Part shown: piece by piece, positions 48,001 to 58,961 of the stretch
Position numbering within the stretch: position 1 is the stretch's first letter
Layout: each line of letters opens with the position of its first letter
Assembly: GCF_050948175.1 (NCBI RefSeq)
Contig: NC_135194.1
Coordinates: forward strand, 6,564,033 to 6,628,032
Direction of reading: 5' to 3'
Length of the DNA stretch: 64,000 nucleotides
Source of the DNA: Xylocopa sonorina
Lineage: Eukaryota; Arthropoda; Insecta; Hymenoptera; Apidae
Notes under the pieces: model-generated
The model's database searches: none
The model's input: only the letters and a program-made list of their open reading frames with translations
Told to the model about the DNA's origin: nothing
Made by a program: the position numbers and the translations under genes

Positions 48001-51000
48001 TTGTCCAAATCAAGGTAGCTGCTTCCATCTCTCCCTGAAATATAAAAAGTTTGATTAGTTTAATTAAAAATTTATTAATTACATCCATTTTGTGTTAATT
48101 GCAATTTACCAAACTCAAATGCGTTTTATATTCTTCCATGAAATTTGCTCGTGAAAATCTAATCCATTCCTTCATAGTATCATCATCGTAGCATTCTAAA
48201 CCTCTTTTATAACCCCAAATCATGTGAAAAGTTTCTAATTTATCTAATATATTATTAATCGAAGACAGAAGATGTAAATATTTATCTTTCTAAAATCGGT
48301 CCTTCATTTTTATATACATATATATATTTATTATCATATTTAACAATTTTTAATACTGTCAGTTAAAAATTACTTACATCAGCGTTTTCCATTATTCTTG
48401 AACGTGCATATAAAAGAATTTTTCGCATTTGTTTGTAATCAGGTATAAGTGCTTTGCTACAACATTCTACTACATATTGCACATTTTCTATCTTATCAAA
48501 CATAGTAAGAAGCATATCTATTTGAATAGGATCAGATACTTTTTTTGCCCATGGTCCAAATTGTGACAAAAGCAGTGCTACTTTCGCACAGTAAATAGGT
48601 TCTACAGATAAATCAAATTTGTTTGCAAAAGCTTCAGCTGCGTCAAATTTTTCTCTTCTTAACAAACGTTGCAATTGATCTTCAGGAATGCCTTCTGATA
48701 CAGCTTTTATTCTAAGTGTATCTATATATTCTATTCCATTGTTGAATTGATTAATTCCTTCCATATATAAAATTATTTCGTCACAAGGATTCACAATTTC
48801 AACAAGATATGACACAAATGGAACACTTAGTTGAAATTTTTTTTGAAAATCTAAATAAAGTATAATGAAACTAAACATATACTGATTTGAAAAAACTGTG
48901 CAAAAATTATATATACAGGGTGGGGCAGTAACTATTAGCACCTCAGATATCTTTGAAACTATAAGTTTCACAGAAATTTTTGCTGATATAAAATTGCACA
49001 GTACAAGGGGGTCCATCCGTTGGCGAAAATAGCTTTTTTAGAGCATTTTAAAACGAGTTCAATGACCTGTAACATGAAGCCATAGAAGGTCATAGAAAGT
49101 AGAAAAAGGCAGATGTTATGTCTGGTGAACGAGCTGGCCACGATATTGGACCGCCGCGTCCAATCCAATGATTTCGAAATTTTTTATACACTTTCCTTCG
49201 TACAATCAATGAATAATGTGCACTGTCGTATAAGTAAAGGTAATTCTCCTAGCAAAAGACCCAATGTAAAATTGGCACTGATGTAATGAACGCGTCATAA
49301 ATTCAGTTTTTGAGGACCCCACGTTTATTGTTGCTCCGCTTCATGTTACAGGTCGTTGAACTTGTTTTACGATACTCTATCGTATTACAGAAGAAAAGAC
49401 ATACCGATCCATTTAAAAAGATGAAGGTGACCTTCAAATGTCCGACATGCCTCCACTTACAAAAGAATTATTTTCGCCAACGGATGAGCCCCTTTGTACT
49501 GTGCAATTTTATATCAGCAAAAATTTCTGTGGAACTTATAGTTTCAAAGATATCTGAGGTGCTAATAGTTACTGCTCCACCCTGTATATATGTAAAATTA
49601 AAATGCTTTATACCTGGGAATGTAAGTACATTTAAACTTTGTGCAGTACTATCAGAGTTAGTTGTTAGCACAACAATTTCACATGAACTATTATTTTTAC
49701 CTTCAATAATCTCAAAATTAAATACAGGTATAGTAGTGTACACTTTTGTAGCAAGTAAAGTTTGAGGACATATCATGCTTAATTTGTGATCTGAACGTAA
49801 ACATAGCATTGATCTAAAATAATAAAAATCTATCTAAATAACTATTGTTATACTTAAACGAACAAATTAAATTTCAATGTTTAAAAAATTTATAATTACT
49901 TACATGCTGTTTTTAAAGAATTTTACTTTTGTATATGTATAATTTGATGTATTAAAATTATTGTATTGTTCACTGGGCCACATGAATAATATGCGCGAAC
50001 ATAACATAGCTATTGATATTTCTTTGCCTACCATACCTATAGTAGCATATATTACCTATAAAATTTTTATATTCATTTGTATTTTTTAAATTCACATTAA
50101 AGAATGTAATTAAAAGATATTGAAGCGCAAAAATAACTTACCTCATCACACGAAAACCCTTTAAATAACTGATCAAATTTAATATGTTGTGTCATTTTTT
50201 CTTCTGCATCATCAATCTTAATTTCATTTAAAATACTAGAATGTGTAAACTGTGATATTCTGAAATATGTATGCTAACCATAGATTAAAGTTTATAATAA
50301 TTATTATTCTATGAATACATTATGCAATTACCTGTAAATAGCTCCATTTGTCATTATAAGATATATATTGATACATTCATGAGATTCATTTTGTGAATAT
50401 ATTGACATTACCTTATTAGTACCTTGTATAATATTTCTGTAGATAAAAAACAAGTAGTTTTATAAGCAACATAATTCAAGTGCACTATATGAGATAAAAT
50501 TTATAATATAAACCATTAGACTCACTTTGTGAAGATTACTTGTCCCTTATTTAATAAATCAAGGCAATATAACATGCCATTTGATAATACAAGAAACAAA
50601 AATATACCATCATGAGAAATACAGTAACATGTTATGAAAGATTCAAAACTGACACTTAATAATATTTCTTCGCATGATTCATTTTCAAAAACTGTGATTG
50701 ATTTATCAACTGTCACACAAACCCTTGAATATTGCACAGATGCTGAAACGTTTGGCTTGCCTTCAACCTTGTAAATATAAACAAAATTCCATATACATTT
50801 AACGTATAAATTGAACATTAATCCAGTATTCTAATATAAAAAGAATTAGAAACACATTATAAGCCAATTTTATTTTCTGTAGAAGAAAATAATATATCCA
50901 TTTACTTAGAAAAGCAATAAATTGGGAATATTTAAGAAATAACAAAATTGGAAAGCTAATCGTAACCGTTAAAATTCGATGCATGTATAGGTGATGATAA

Positions 51001-51187
51001 AATTGATATTAAATACCTTCTTATCCGATTGTATTGTGGCAACAGTAGAAGTCTCATATAATGAGCCATTATTTTCCGCTATTCTTCTTGTTCCAAAATT
51101 TACAGTTTCATCTTCCCTATCGAATCCTGACACGACTTTATTCCACAGAGCCATTTTACCCGCTAAACATTTGTAAAGCACAACCAT
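41430..51187 (-). CDS. rod: Kinetochore protein Rod (KNTC1), 33 coding exons
   Basis: Exons in order: 51187-51017, 50767-50526, 50436-50332, 50259-50142, 50055-49904, 49813-49614, 48850-48378, 48289-48110, 48034-47610, 47511-47343, 47266-47174, 47095-46904, 46825-46698, 46614-46509, 46424-46184, 46103-45959, 45879-45728, 45655-45416, 45234-45188, 45105-44810, 44737-44580, 44502-44302, 44213-44098, 44018-43909, 43827-43709, 43613-43344, 43194-43103, 43028-42664, 42602-42417, 42337-42106, 42000-41698, 41636-41553, 41474-41430 (TGA). All phases agree; 2051 residues (fly Rod about 2090, human KNTC1 2209). The N-terminus (MALWNKV from 51154 is a possible alternative start) and the first 400 residues fit the WD40 propeller; the rest is alpha-solenoid. 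Matches to KNTC1 include the QLQRLLRREKFDAAEAFANKF-like repeat, PTQMEYDEWIHRNPG, and near the end CIDFKIYEYSLWDKNLTKLA with LLYSCPV. Rod forms the RZZ complex with Zw10 and Zwilch, recruiting Spindly/dynein and Mad1-Mad2 to kinetochores. Intron 6 holds a transposon. Confidence 0.95.
48916..49584. mobile_element. Mariner-like deletion derivative (669 bp) in a Rod intron
   Basis: Starts CAGGGTGGGGCAGTAACT and ends with the inverse AGTTACTGCTCCACCCTG, flanked by TA on both sides (48914-48915 and 49585-49586). The inverted arms run about 165-170 bp inward with mismatches and gaps (for example acgagttcaatgacctgtaacatgaag against its inverse at 49341-49368). Near the middle of the - strand, around 49120-49170, IGRGGPISWPARSPDIT is a remnant of the transposase block that precedes the third catalytic residue (...WPxRSPDLTPLDFFLWG). 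It is therefore an internally deleted Tc1/mariner-superfamily copy and not a MITE of unknown origin. It fills nearly all of the 763-base intron 48851-49613. Confidence 0.88.
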
Positions 51188-51630
51188 AATACGTAGTAGC
51201 GCAGCTTTCTGTCTCGCAACGCCATCTACACTTCTGTCTCACTGTTTCCTCATTTCTCGGTACTTTTTCTTTGTTTGCCCAACTTAATTTTACACTAATT
51301 TAATCAAAATTTAATAAAAAGAATAGAAAATTTAATAAAAACAATTCTACAAATAAGAAAAGCAAGTAAAAATCGAAAAAATATAAAATACATATGTTAC
51401 GGTAAGAACATAAATGTTATATAAGATAAATAACAAGAGAAACAAAATATAATGAAAAATACAGGATATATATTATGTACATTATATTTAAAAAATAATT
51501 ATAAAATATTTAATAAAATAGTTTTATAACATTAAATAAAATAAACAATTATATTCAAAATGAAAATAAAGTACATTCAAATTAATTTGTTGTTAAATTA
51601 ATTTAAAATGCGATAAATAAAATTTGAATT
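51188..51630. other. Rod upstream region / THAP gene 3' region
   Basis: The 443 bases lie between the Rod start and the stop of the next gene on the same strand. The 100 bases next to Rod are less A+T-rich (promoter); the remainder is A+T-rich with the THAP gene's poly(A) signals. Confidence 0.5.
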
Positions 51631-53250
51631 TTATTTTAAAATTATTTTATATATTATTTTATATATTTTTTCCCTTATACGGAGTCGTCGGATTGTTTCA
51701 CGCAATTTTCTACTTTGCGTTTTTAATTTGTTAATACGCTGATGCAATTTTCTTTTTCTGGGACTATCATTTAGCAATTTCTTTGTACGAGTCGTCACCA
51801 GGCTTGTTCCAGGCTCCTCAACAGATGTGCCTCTGTAATATTCAAATCTGTTAGATTCATAAAAAAGGTTTTTAAAATATGATATACAATTGTACAATTA
51901 TAAATTAGCTAACACAAAATGAACAATAAAATAATGTAAAATAAAATAAAATAAAATAAAATAAAATAAGGTACAGTAAAAGTATAAACTTACGGTTTCA
52001 TTATTTCTATCTCAAGATTACTGGCGGCAGAATGGCAGGTTGACAGAATTATCTCAGAGGGATCTGCATTGCTGAAAGCAATTTAGATATAATTTATAAA
52101 TTTAATAATTAAAAGTACAAAATTCCATTATTCTATTAATATATATCACCTATTCTCTTCTTCAACTTTTACAGCCTCTTCTGCACATATATTACTACAA
52201 CAACAAAAAGTATATATTATAGAAAATTACAAAAAAGTATAAAATATAATTTTAATTACTCTTTTAATGTATATTACCTATTCTCTTCTTCAGTTTTTAT
52301 TGCCTCTTCTACATATATATTACTACAACAAAAAAATATGTATTATAGAAAATTATACAAAAATTTAAAATATAATTTTAATTATTCTATTAATATATAT
52401 TACGTATTTTCTTCTTTAACTTTTATAGCCTCTTCTGCACATGTATTACTACAACAACAAAAATATGTATTACAGAACTATAAAATCATACGTAAAGTAA
52501 TTACAATAAAATATAAAATATAATTTCACGTACTTATGTAGTTCTTTTTCTGTAGATACATTTTGTTTTGTAATTTCATTGGTGTTATCTCTGAAAAAAA
52601 TTTGTTTGTTTTCCATTTTTGTATATCATTTATATGTAATAATAAGTAATATGAATATGTCAAATTGTCCTAATAATGATTTAATTATTCTTATAATATC
52701 ATGAAATTTGATTTTTTATGATACAAAACTATTTTTATTAAATTAAATTATGTCAAAACGATAATCATTATTAAACTTACTCTTGATTAGGATCAGGTCC
52801 CAATAATAGTGTTGGTACAGCATCTGGGTGAAGATGAGCTCTACATTTATGAATTTTGTATAATTTTTCCTCAAAATGTAAATGGCACAGACGAATATTT
52901 CTATATGAATATTCTGGACCTTTACGTAGTAGATCAAATCTTTTACATGCTTCTACCCATTTTAACCATCTGTAATATAAAATTGTATTATTATACTGCT
53001 AAAAAGAAATATGGCATCAAAAAATGATAGGACAAAATTAAAGTAATTCAGCAGTTTATAAATATAATATTTATATATCTATAACATATATAGATATATA
53101 AGTTAAAGATGTTATTTATGTAAAAAATAATTATTATGAAACAATATTATACCTGTCATGTTCCTTTGGAAATCTAAAAAAGTGTCGTTCCACATCTAAT
53201 ACATGTACGCATCCCAGCATCGCACAGCTTGACATCCCTTTTGTGTTCAT
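51631..53250 (-). CDS. THAP-domain (C2CH zinc finger) protein with coiled-coil tail
   Basis: Eight exons in order: 53250-53153 (ATG at 53250), 52969-52781, 52590-52534, 52448-52404, 52322-52278, 52194-52150, 52071-51994 and 51832-51631 (TAA); 252 residues, all junctions in frame. Exons one and two encode a THAP domain: CAMLGC, then RHFFRFPKEHDRWLKWVEAC, then the RLCHLHF pair (C-x2-H) and the closing HPDAVPTLLLGP (AVPT box). Exons four to six are three copies of one 45-base exon giving acidic units such as NICAEEAVKVEEENS. The last exon is a basic Leu/Arg/Lys coiled coil (RKRKLHQRINKLKTQSRKL). THAP proteins are sequence-specific DNA-binding factors derived from P-element transposase; this member cannot be assigned to an orthologue. 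It is head-to-head with NME6. Confidence 0.88.
52150..52448 (-). repeat. Tandem triplication of a 45-bp exon with its introns
   Basis: Exons 52448-52404, 52322-52278 and 52194-52150 are each 45 bases, start and end in the same phase (2-2), and share a tgttgttgtag acceptor and a gtaata/gtgata-type donor. The unit, with intron, repeats at about 126-128 bases. Confidence 0.9.
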
Positions 53251-54319
53251 TTGTTAATTATTAAATTAATACAGCAACACCTGAAACAAAGCTAAGATCA
53301 AAGTGCTTCCAAGAGAATATATAACTAAAAATATTTATATAAATTAACAATTCTCTGAAATTATTTATCAAAATATTTATAAAAATCAACAATTTTCTTA
53401 AATTGATCCTTTTTCCACCTCTTTCGCTTTTTCTCTCAAAGCCTTTGAAAGAGCTTGAACGTGGCTTGAACGCTCTCAAGCAGCTTTCAATAGGCATTGA
53501 ATTCCCTCCAACTTCAGCTTCAGGTTTGGTTAGATGTTTAACCGTCTTTTTGACTGCTAAGAAAGAAAGACAAAAGAAGAAGTAAAGAGCAAGGAGGCAG
53601 AAGCTCAGATGGCATTGCGTTCGAGATCTCGATTAAGCGCACGCGTATTCAATTTTGGGTAACATAAAATCAGGAGAGTTGCGATACTGTATCCTGTGGT
53701 CACATTCTCAAAATTATTACAGATCGCCCTTCCCAGTATCCCACCAAAGATCCACATAAAGAAACACATTTCGCATTGATTTTCGATCATACCCAGTGGT
53801 TCCTCTAGATATTCGATAAAAAGTCACGCTGAAGCTATTATCAGACCAATAGATCTGCACAAATTAAGATACACAGGTTAATTGTACAAATTAAGCTTTA
53901 AGGCTCTTCATATCCTTCGAAAGACCACTGCTCTTCTTCACTTCCTTTGACTTTACTTTCCATTTTTTTTTAAATCTTCCTTAACAAAGTCCCTAAAAAT
54001 AAATTAAATTCACACCAGATAATAAATAATAAATAAATAAATAAATAAATAAATAACATTTAATAAATTCACACAACTTTTTTAAAAACTTCGAGTGACA
54101 GTAGAGGATCTATTATGTGTATATTTCATTTCTATAATGACTATTTTTAAAATTGTAATTTCTGAATGAATTGATAGTCGCATGCGTATTGCACATATAC
54201 ACATATTCATATGTGTGTGTATATATGTTTACAATGTTTCTGAATGAAAAATTTGTTTCTATCACATTATGAAAATTCATAATTTTTACAAAAATGAAAA
54301 GTAACTAAAATACATTGAA
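53251..54319. promoter_or_regulatory. Shared 5' region THAP gene / NME6
   Basis: Divergent starts are 1.07 kb apart. The central part (53420-53700) is less A+T-rich and includes repeated aaagc/gcttga motifs (cctttgaaagagcttgaacgtggcttgaacgctctcaagcagctttc). An (AAAT)n run lies at 54025-54056. No specific factor site was identified. Confidence 0.45.
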
Positions 54320-55127
54320 ATGCAATCACAAAAATATTTACAGCTAACTTTGGCAATAATCAAACCGCATGTTGTTAAATCTCCTTTTGTGCTCCAGGTA
54401 CGCGAATATGTAACCTAAATTGTATAAAATTTTATGAGATACGAATATATGTGTACACACACACACATGTACACATTATTTTTAAATAATAGTAAATGTG
54501 ATATTGACAAAAAAACTGGCTTTTATTTCCAGACAAGATAATGGTAGTATTAAAACATTCCTGTCTTTTTTAGAGAATTAGAGATTTAATAATAGACAAT
54601 AATTTGAAAATTGTCAGATCACGTAGGACAGTGATTATGCGAAGTGAAGCTGAATTGTTTTATGAAGAACACAAGGACAAATTTTTTTACAACCGTCTCT
54701 TGACATTTATATGCAGTGGTCCATCAGATATTCACATTTTGGCAGACTATGATGCCATTGTTAAATGGAGAAAATTAATGGGCCCTACAAAAGTATATCA
54801 AGCACAATACATTGCCCCTAAAACAATTCGTGGAATGTTTGGACTATCAGATACACGAAATGCAACACATGGTTCTGGTATATTTTCTACTTTTAAAAAT
54901 TTTTGTTTACAAAACTGCTTAATATCTTACAAAAGAAGTGTTTTTTAGATTCAGAAAAATCTGCAGAGAGAGAAATAAAAATATTTTTTAATAATTTTGA
55001 TTTCAAAAAATGGTATGAATATGAAGAAAAATACTATAATTTAGGACAACTTCATTTTAATCCAATAGCTTTTCTACATACAATTGACACAAGTTCTATG
55101 ACAAATGCAAATCAAATTGCGAAGTAA
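54320..55127 (+). CDS. NME6: Nucleoside diphosphate kinase 6
   Basis: Three exons: 54320-54397, 54574-54877 and 54949-55127 (TAA); 186 residues. LTLAIIKPHVVKSP is the NDK start (kinase family TLALIKPDAV), followed by FYEEHKDKFFYNRLLTFICS, KWRKLMGPTKVYQAQ, and IRGMFGLSDTRNATHGSDS with the phosphorylated catalytic His in NATHGSDS. The signature is split by intron two between Gly-Ser and Asp. Group II NDKs of this type transfer the terminal phosphate between nucleoside triphosphates; human NME6 is mitochondrial and depends on RCC1L. A (CA)n run lies in intron one. Confidence 0.95.
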
Positions 55128-55211
55128 ATATTATAAATAGAATAGATTTTCATTAAGTATTTAATAATATAAAATTTTGTTTAATTCATACAAATGTGTT
55201 TGTAAATATAA

Positions 55212-55216
<5 letters not shown>

Positions 55217-55302
<86 letters not shown>

Positions 55303-55318
55303 TATATACACACACACA
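55217..55318. repeat. (TA)n microsatellite with (CA)n tail
   Basis: About 40 TA dinucleotides with a single interruption, followed by about six CA/AC. It starts 90 bases after the NME6 stop and would lie in its 3' UTR, forming a long hairpin if transcribed. Confidence 0.95.
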
Positions 55319-56740
55319 AACATATACTAATAATTTTACGTAGGATAGAATTCAGGGACAAGTATAACATTTCTAAAGAGAGTACTACAATAGCTTGAAG
55401 AGAATAAGATAAATCAATATGTTGGTATATTATTTTATTTTATTCTTGTATTGTAAAGAACATTGTTTTAGCAATCACATTTACATTTATATTTGCCCAA
55501 GAATTAAAATGAATATCTTTTATCTATACATAGATTGCATGGTTTTATCAGAGCGAAAGTAATTCAAAAATATACGATAAGTTAAATGAATGAAACTTCA
55601 GGAAAGTTACATGAAAATGTAGTAAATATTTCAATCATATAAATGGTTATTAAATAGTTTAATTTTTCAGAATGTCCTTTTACATTTTGATTTTAAAGGT
55701 ATTTATTTATTTGCCATAAAATTACTTTGCCACAGAACACTTAGTGAATTCCATAAACTAGTAAAACATTATAAAATAGGAGAGGCACTTAAGGACTTTC
55801 TAAATTAGTTCATCTTTTAACTACTTCCATTCCATAAATTGAATTGTGCTCTAGACAGGCTTAGTTAATACAACAATAATTTAATTTTCATGCATCTAAA
55901 GGGTGACATAAGTACATTTGCTGGTGTACCTATAATATAATATGTTAACATACGTGGAACTTGTTAGCAAGTGCAATGCTAAAATCTATTTAAGATTAGC
56001 TAGACTGTATGAAAAAATTGCAAAGAAATTTTTTTGTACAAATAACAAATTACTGCTAGCTCAAAATGCACATCTTAAGTGGAACATGTATGGAATCATC
56101 TGAATATAAATGCAGTCAAACGTTGCAAAAATAATAAAATCTTTCTCTGAAGAGGATTCTCAAAAGAGTACAGTTTGAAATAAACCAAAATATACTTGAT
56201 GAGTTGTGAAAATAGTGCGTCGAGAAGACTCATAGAAGAGACGTCAAGCAATTAAGGATATCAAACTTAATACTAACTAAATACTCTTTTCAATCATTTT
56301 GAATATCATTTTCTTCATAGATTAATTTTTTGTTAACTTTGCGAAATTCAAAGATAGATTTGTTTTGAAACAGTATTTGCGTTTAAAGTTCATCAAAAGA
56401 GAAGATGTGATGCTGACTAGTATACTTATATTTATGTCGGGAACAAAACTGAACAAACCAAAAAGATATTAGAAGCAAGAGCAATAACAATATTTTGACT
56501 AATATTGTACATCAATAAATGTTATAAATAACTTTCAATATCTTGCATTAGATACATGTATTAGTGGCAGAAAATATTTACCAAAGTTTGGAGAAAAATT
56601 CAAAAAACGAGGTGATGTAAAAATCCTGTAGAAGTAATTTTACTTAGCAATTGTTATAAAATTAACAGCCAGATTGAAAGCAAAAATAAAGATGGACTTA
56701 GATTTTATTTTTAAAGTATAGAAATGTTGATGTAAAATAG
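55319..56740. other. Convergent 3' regions of NME6 and ENKD1
   Basis: 1.4 kb of A+T-rich DNA between the end of the microsatellite and the ENKD1 stop. No gene or structured element was seen. Confidence 0.55.
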
Positions 56741-58228
56741 TTAAGCATTCATTTTTACATAAACTTTAGGCCTTGAAAACACCTTTATGCCTTCTTCTAA
56801 TTTATTCAATTGCTTTTCAATTTCTATCTTCCGTCGCTGCGCTCTAAGTGTATCTATTTTTATAGGCATCATATTCAATTCATTTACATAATCTTGGTAA
56901 TCTATAATAATAATATTAATTTAAATAAATAACCAGTTTGCATAATAAACATGATTCATTTCTAAATTAACTTATTAAATTACATACTTTTTTTCAACAT
57001 TTGTAATGTTTCTTTACGTTCACAATCAGGTAAAGGAACATGCCCTTTTGGACAATTAGGATCTAATTCTTCTACTTTAGCTTTTTGTATCTTCTCTTGA
57101 ATTTCCTTTCTATTTTTAATATACCTAATAATCAAAGGGTTTTTAACAAAAAATTTTGCAATTGGTTTGTAGTAAAATTCAAGGTATAAACAAATAAATT
57201 AATTGCATATAAGAATTACAGTATAAACTATTTTAAAAATTACATCATTGAATATAGAATATGAATATTTATGTTTTATACTCTTCTGTACATACTTTGG
57301 AATTACACCTATGCGGTAATTAGTAGGGAGAACACTATCGTAGTTGTTATTATGTTGTGTCGTAATTTTATTTGTCATAGAAGTATGATCCTTGTTTAAC
57401 TTAATAAAATTTGTTTCTTCTTTAGGCGGCAAAGTTCTAGGGTTTCTTTTGTTTTTGTTTTGTGCATTTTTTTCAAGAAGTTGTGTATCTCCTCGATCTG
57501 AAGGTGAATTTGCAACATTTTTTGGAAATTCTCCAATTTTTTCATGTGTCTTGTTTTTATCTATTGGTTCATCTATATTTAAATTTTTTTTTGAAGAATA
57601 TCTGTGTAGGAAATTTTGTTAAACATTAAAAAAACTGTATATATGTCATAATTATTTTGCATAGTAATAATAATAGTTATATTAATATTGCTACAAAGTT
57701 AATAATTTCCTATATCAAGATTTCATAATAGCTGTCTAGAATTAAGTAATAGCAACTAATTGCTGAAAAGTTACTGGTAATATACATTGAAATTGCAACA
57801 AAAAACAATCAATGACAAAACTATAACAAAAGTATATAAAATATGCATACAGAAAAAGAACCTGAACAAACATAATAAAAGTACCACCTTATCACAAAAA
57901 GTACAATATATTACAGATACATCTCTATAAGGATATTCAAAAATAAGATATATGAGGTCTATTGAGATTTGACTCTATACACAAATAATACTGTAGAAAA
58001 CGCTAATGTAACATAAAACAGAACAAACAACGTATTTAATGGGCATACTGGTGAAAAATGCTATCATACAAATAAAGTATAAAATAAAGATTACATGAAA
58101 CTCATCTGTAACAACAGAATTAAAAATATTAATTTAGAAGATATACATAATACTATTAATAACATTATCATTGATAAAATTTTATAGATGAAATTTTATC
58201 AAACAAAAACGCGATAAATATAAATAAC

Positions 58229-58263
<35 letters not shown>

Positions 58264-58961
58264 CATACTGTATAAAAAGCCAAATTTATATACATACTTA
58301 ATTGTTCCTTCAGAATATAAGTTATCAATTTCCTCAGCATTCAGTGTTTGAATACCTTGATTTTTAACTTTAATTGTAATTTTCGCTGTGTCATTATCTT
58401 CAATTGAATGATATAACAAATTAGGATCCGATGAAACCTTCTCGTGTAACTCTTGTGTCGATGTATGAAATTCTTTATATTCCTTTTTCCTTCCAGTGGT
58501 TAATGAATTATTTGTTGTATACAGTGTCTTCTTTGTACAAAGATTATTTTTATTTAATACTGGAGTACTACATTTTTTACATAATCCTTGATGTTCATCT
58601 ATTTTGCAATTTACATTTGGATCTGTATCAATGTCATTGTCTTTTTTTATTTGGAAACTTGAATTCAGTTTTGATAAGATGTTTTGAGTATAATTACAAT
58701 TATTTCTATTACTATTACCGATCTTTTTTTTTCGACCATAAATTTGTGAGTTTTGTGTTTCTTCTATTTTCTTAATCATCCGATATTGTTCTATGCGCCG
58801 AAGATTTCGTACATTTTCGTATATGAAATTCTTTCCTTTTACTGGTTCTAAAAGGAAAATAATGTGTGGATAATGACAAAATTGTTGTTTTAATGTTTCT
58901 TATTGATTTCATAAATAATATCCTTACTTGTATCAGGAAAAATGCCTTTTAGTGTCGTCAT
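56741..58961 (-). CDS. ENKD1: Enkurin-domain protein ENKD1
   Basis: Five exons in order: 58961-58928 (ATG at 58961), 58847-58298, 57601-57296, 57124-56988 and 56901-56741 (TAA); 395 residues. The short N-terminus (MTTLKGIFPDT) leads to VRNLRRIEQYRM, comparable to ENLRRIREIQKRF in human ENKD1. A long polar linker follows. The enkurin domain spans the last three exons: VIPKYIKNRKEIQEK, PNCPKGHVPLPDCERKETLQ, and TLRAQRRKIEIEKQLNKLEE followed by GIKVFSRPKVYVKM at the end; human ENKD1 ends EEAIKIFSRPKVFVKMDD. The family binds microtubules and works at centrioles and cilia. Exon three's donor was placed at 57296, in the middle of a longer open frame, because only that phase joins to exon four. Intron two contains an (ATA)n run that reads through as poly-Leu on -. 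Confidence 0.9.

Noticed and set aside
48968..49168. Open frames inside the Rod intron 6 transposon, including the mirrored + frame at 49310-49765
   Set aside because: They run through the element's inverted arms, and the + frame continues antisense to a Rod exon; not genes.
57199..57295. Extension of ENKD1 exon three to the next stop
   Set aside because: The tail (YVQKSIKHKYSYSIF...) is intron; only the donor at 57295/57296 gives the phase needed by the next exon.
58168..58297. Poly-leucine membrane-like tail on ENKD1 exon two
   Set aside because: Produced by reading an (ATA)n microsatellite in the following intron.
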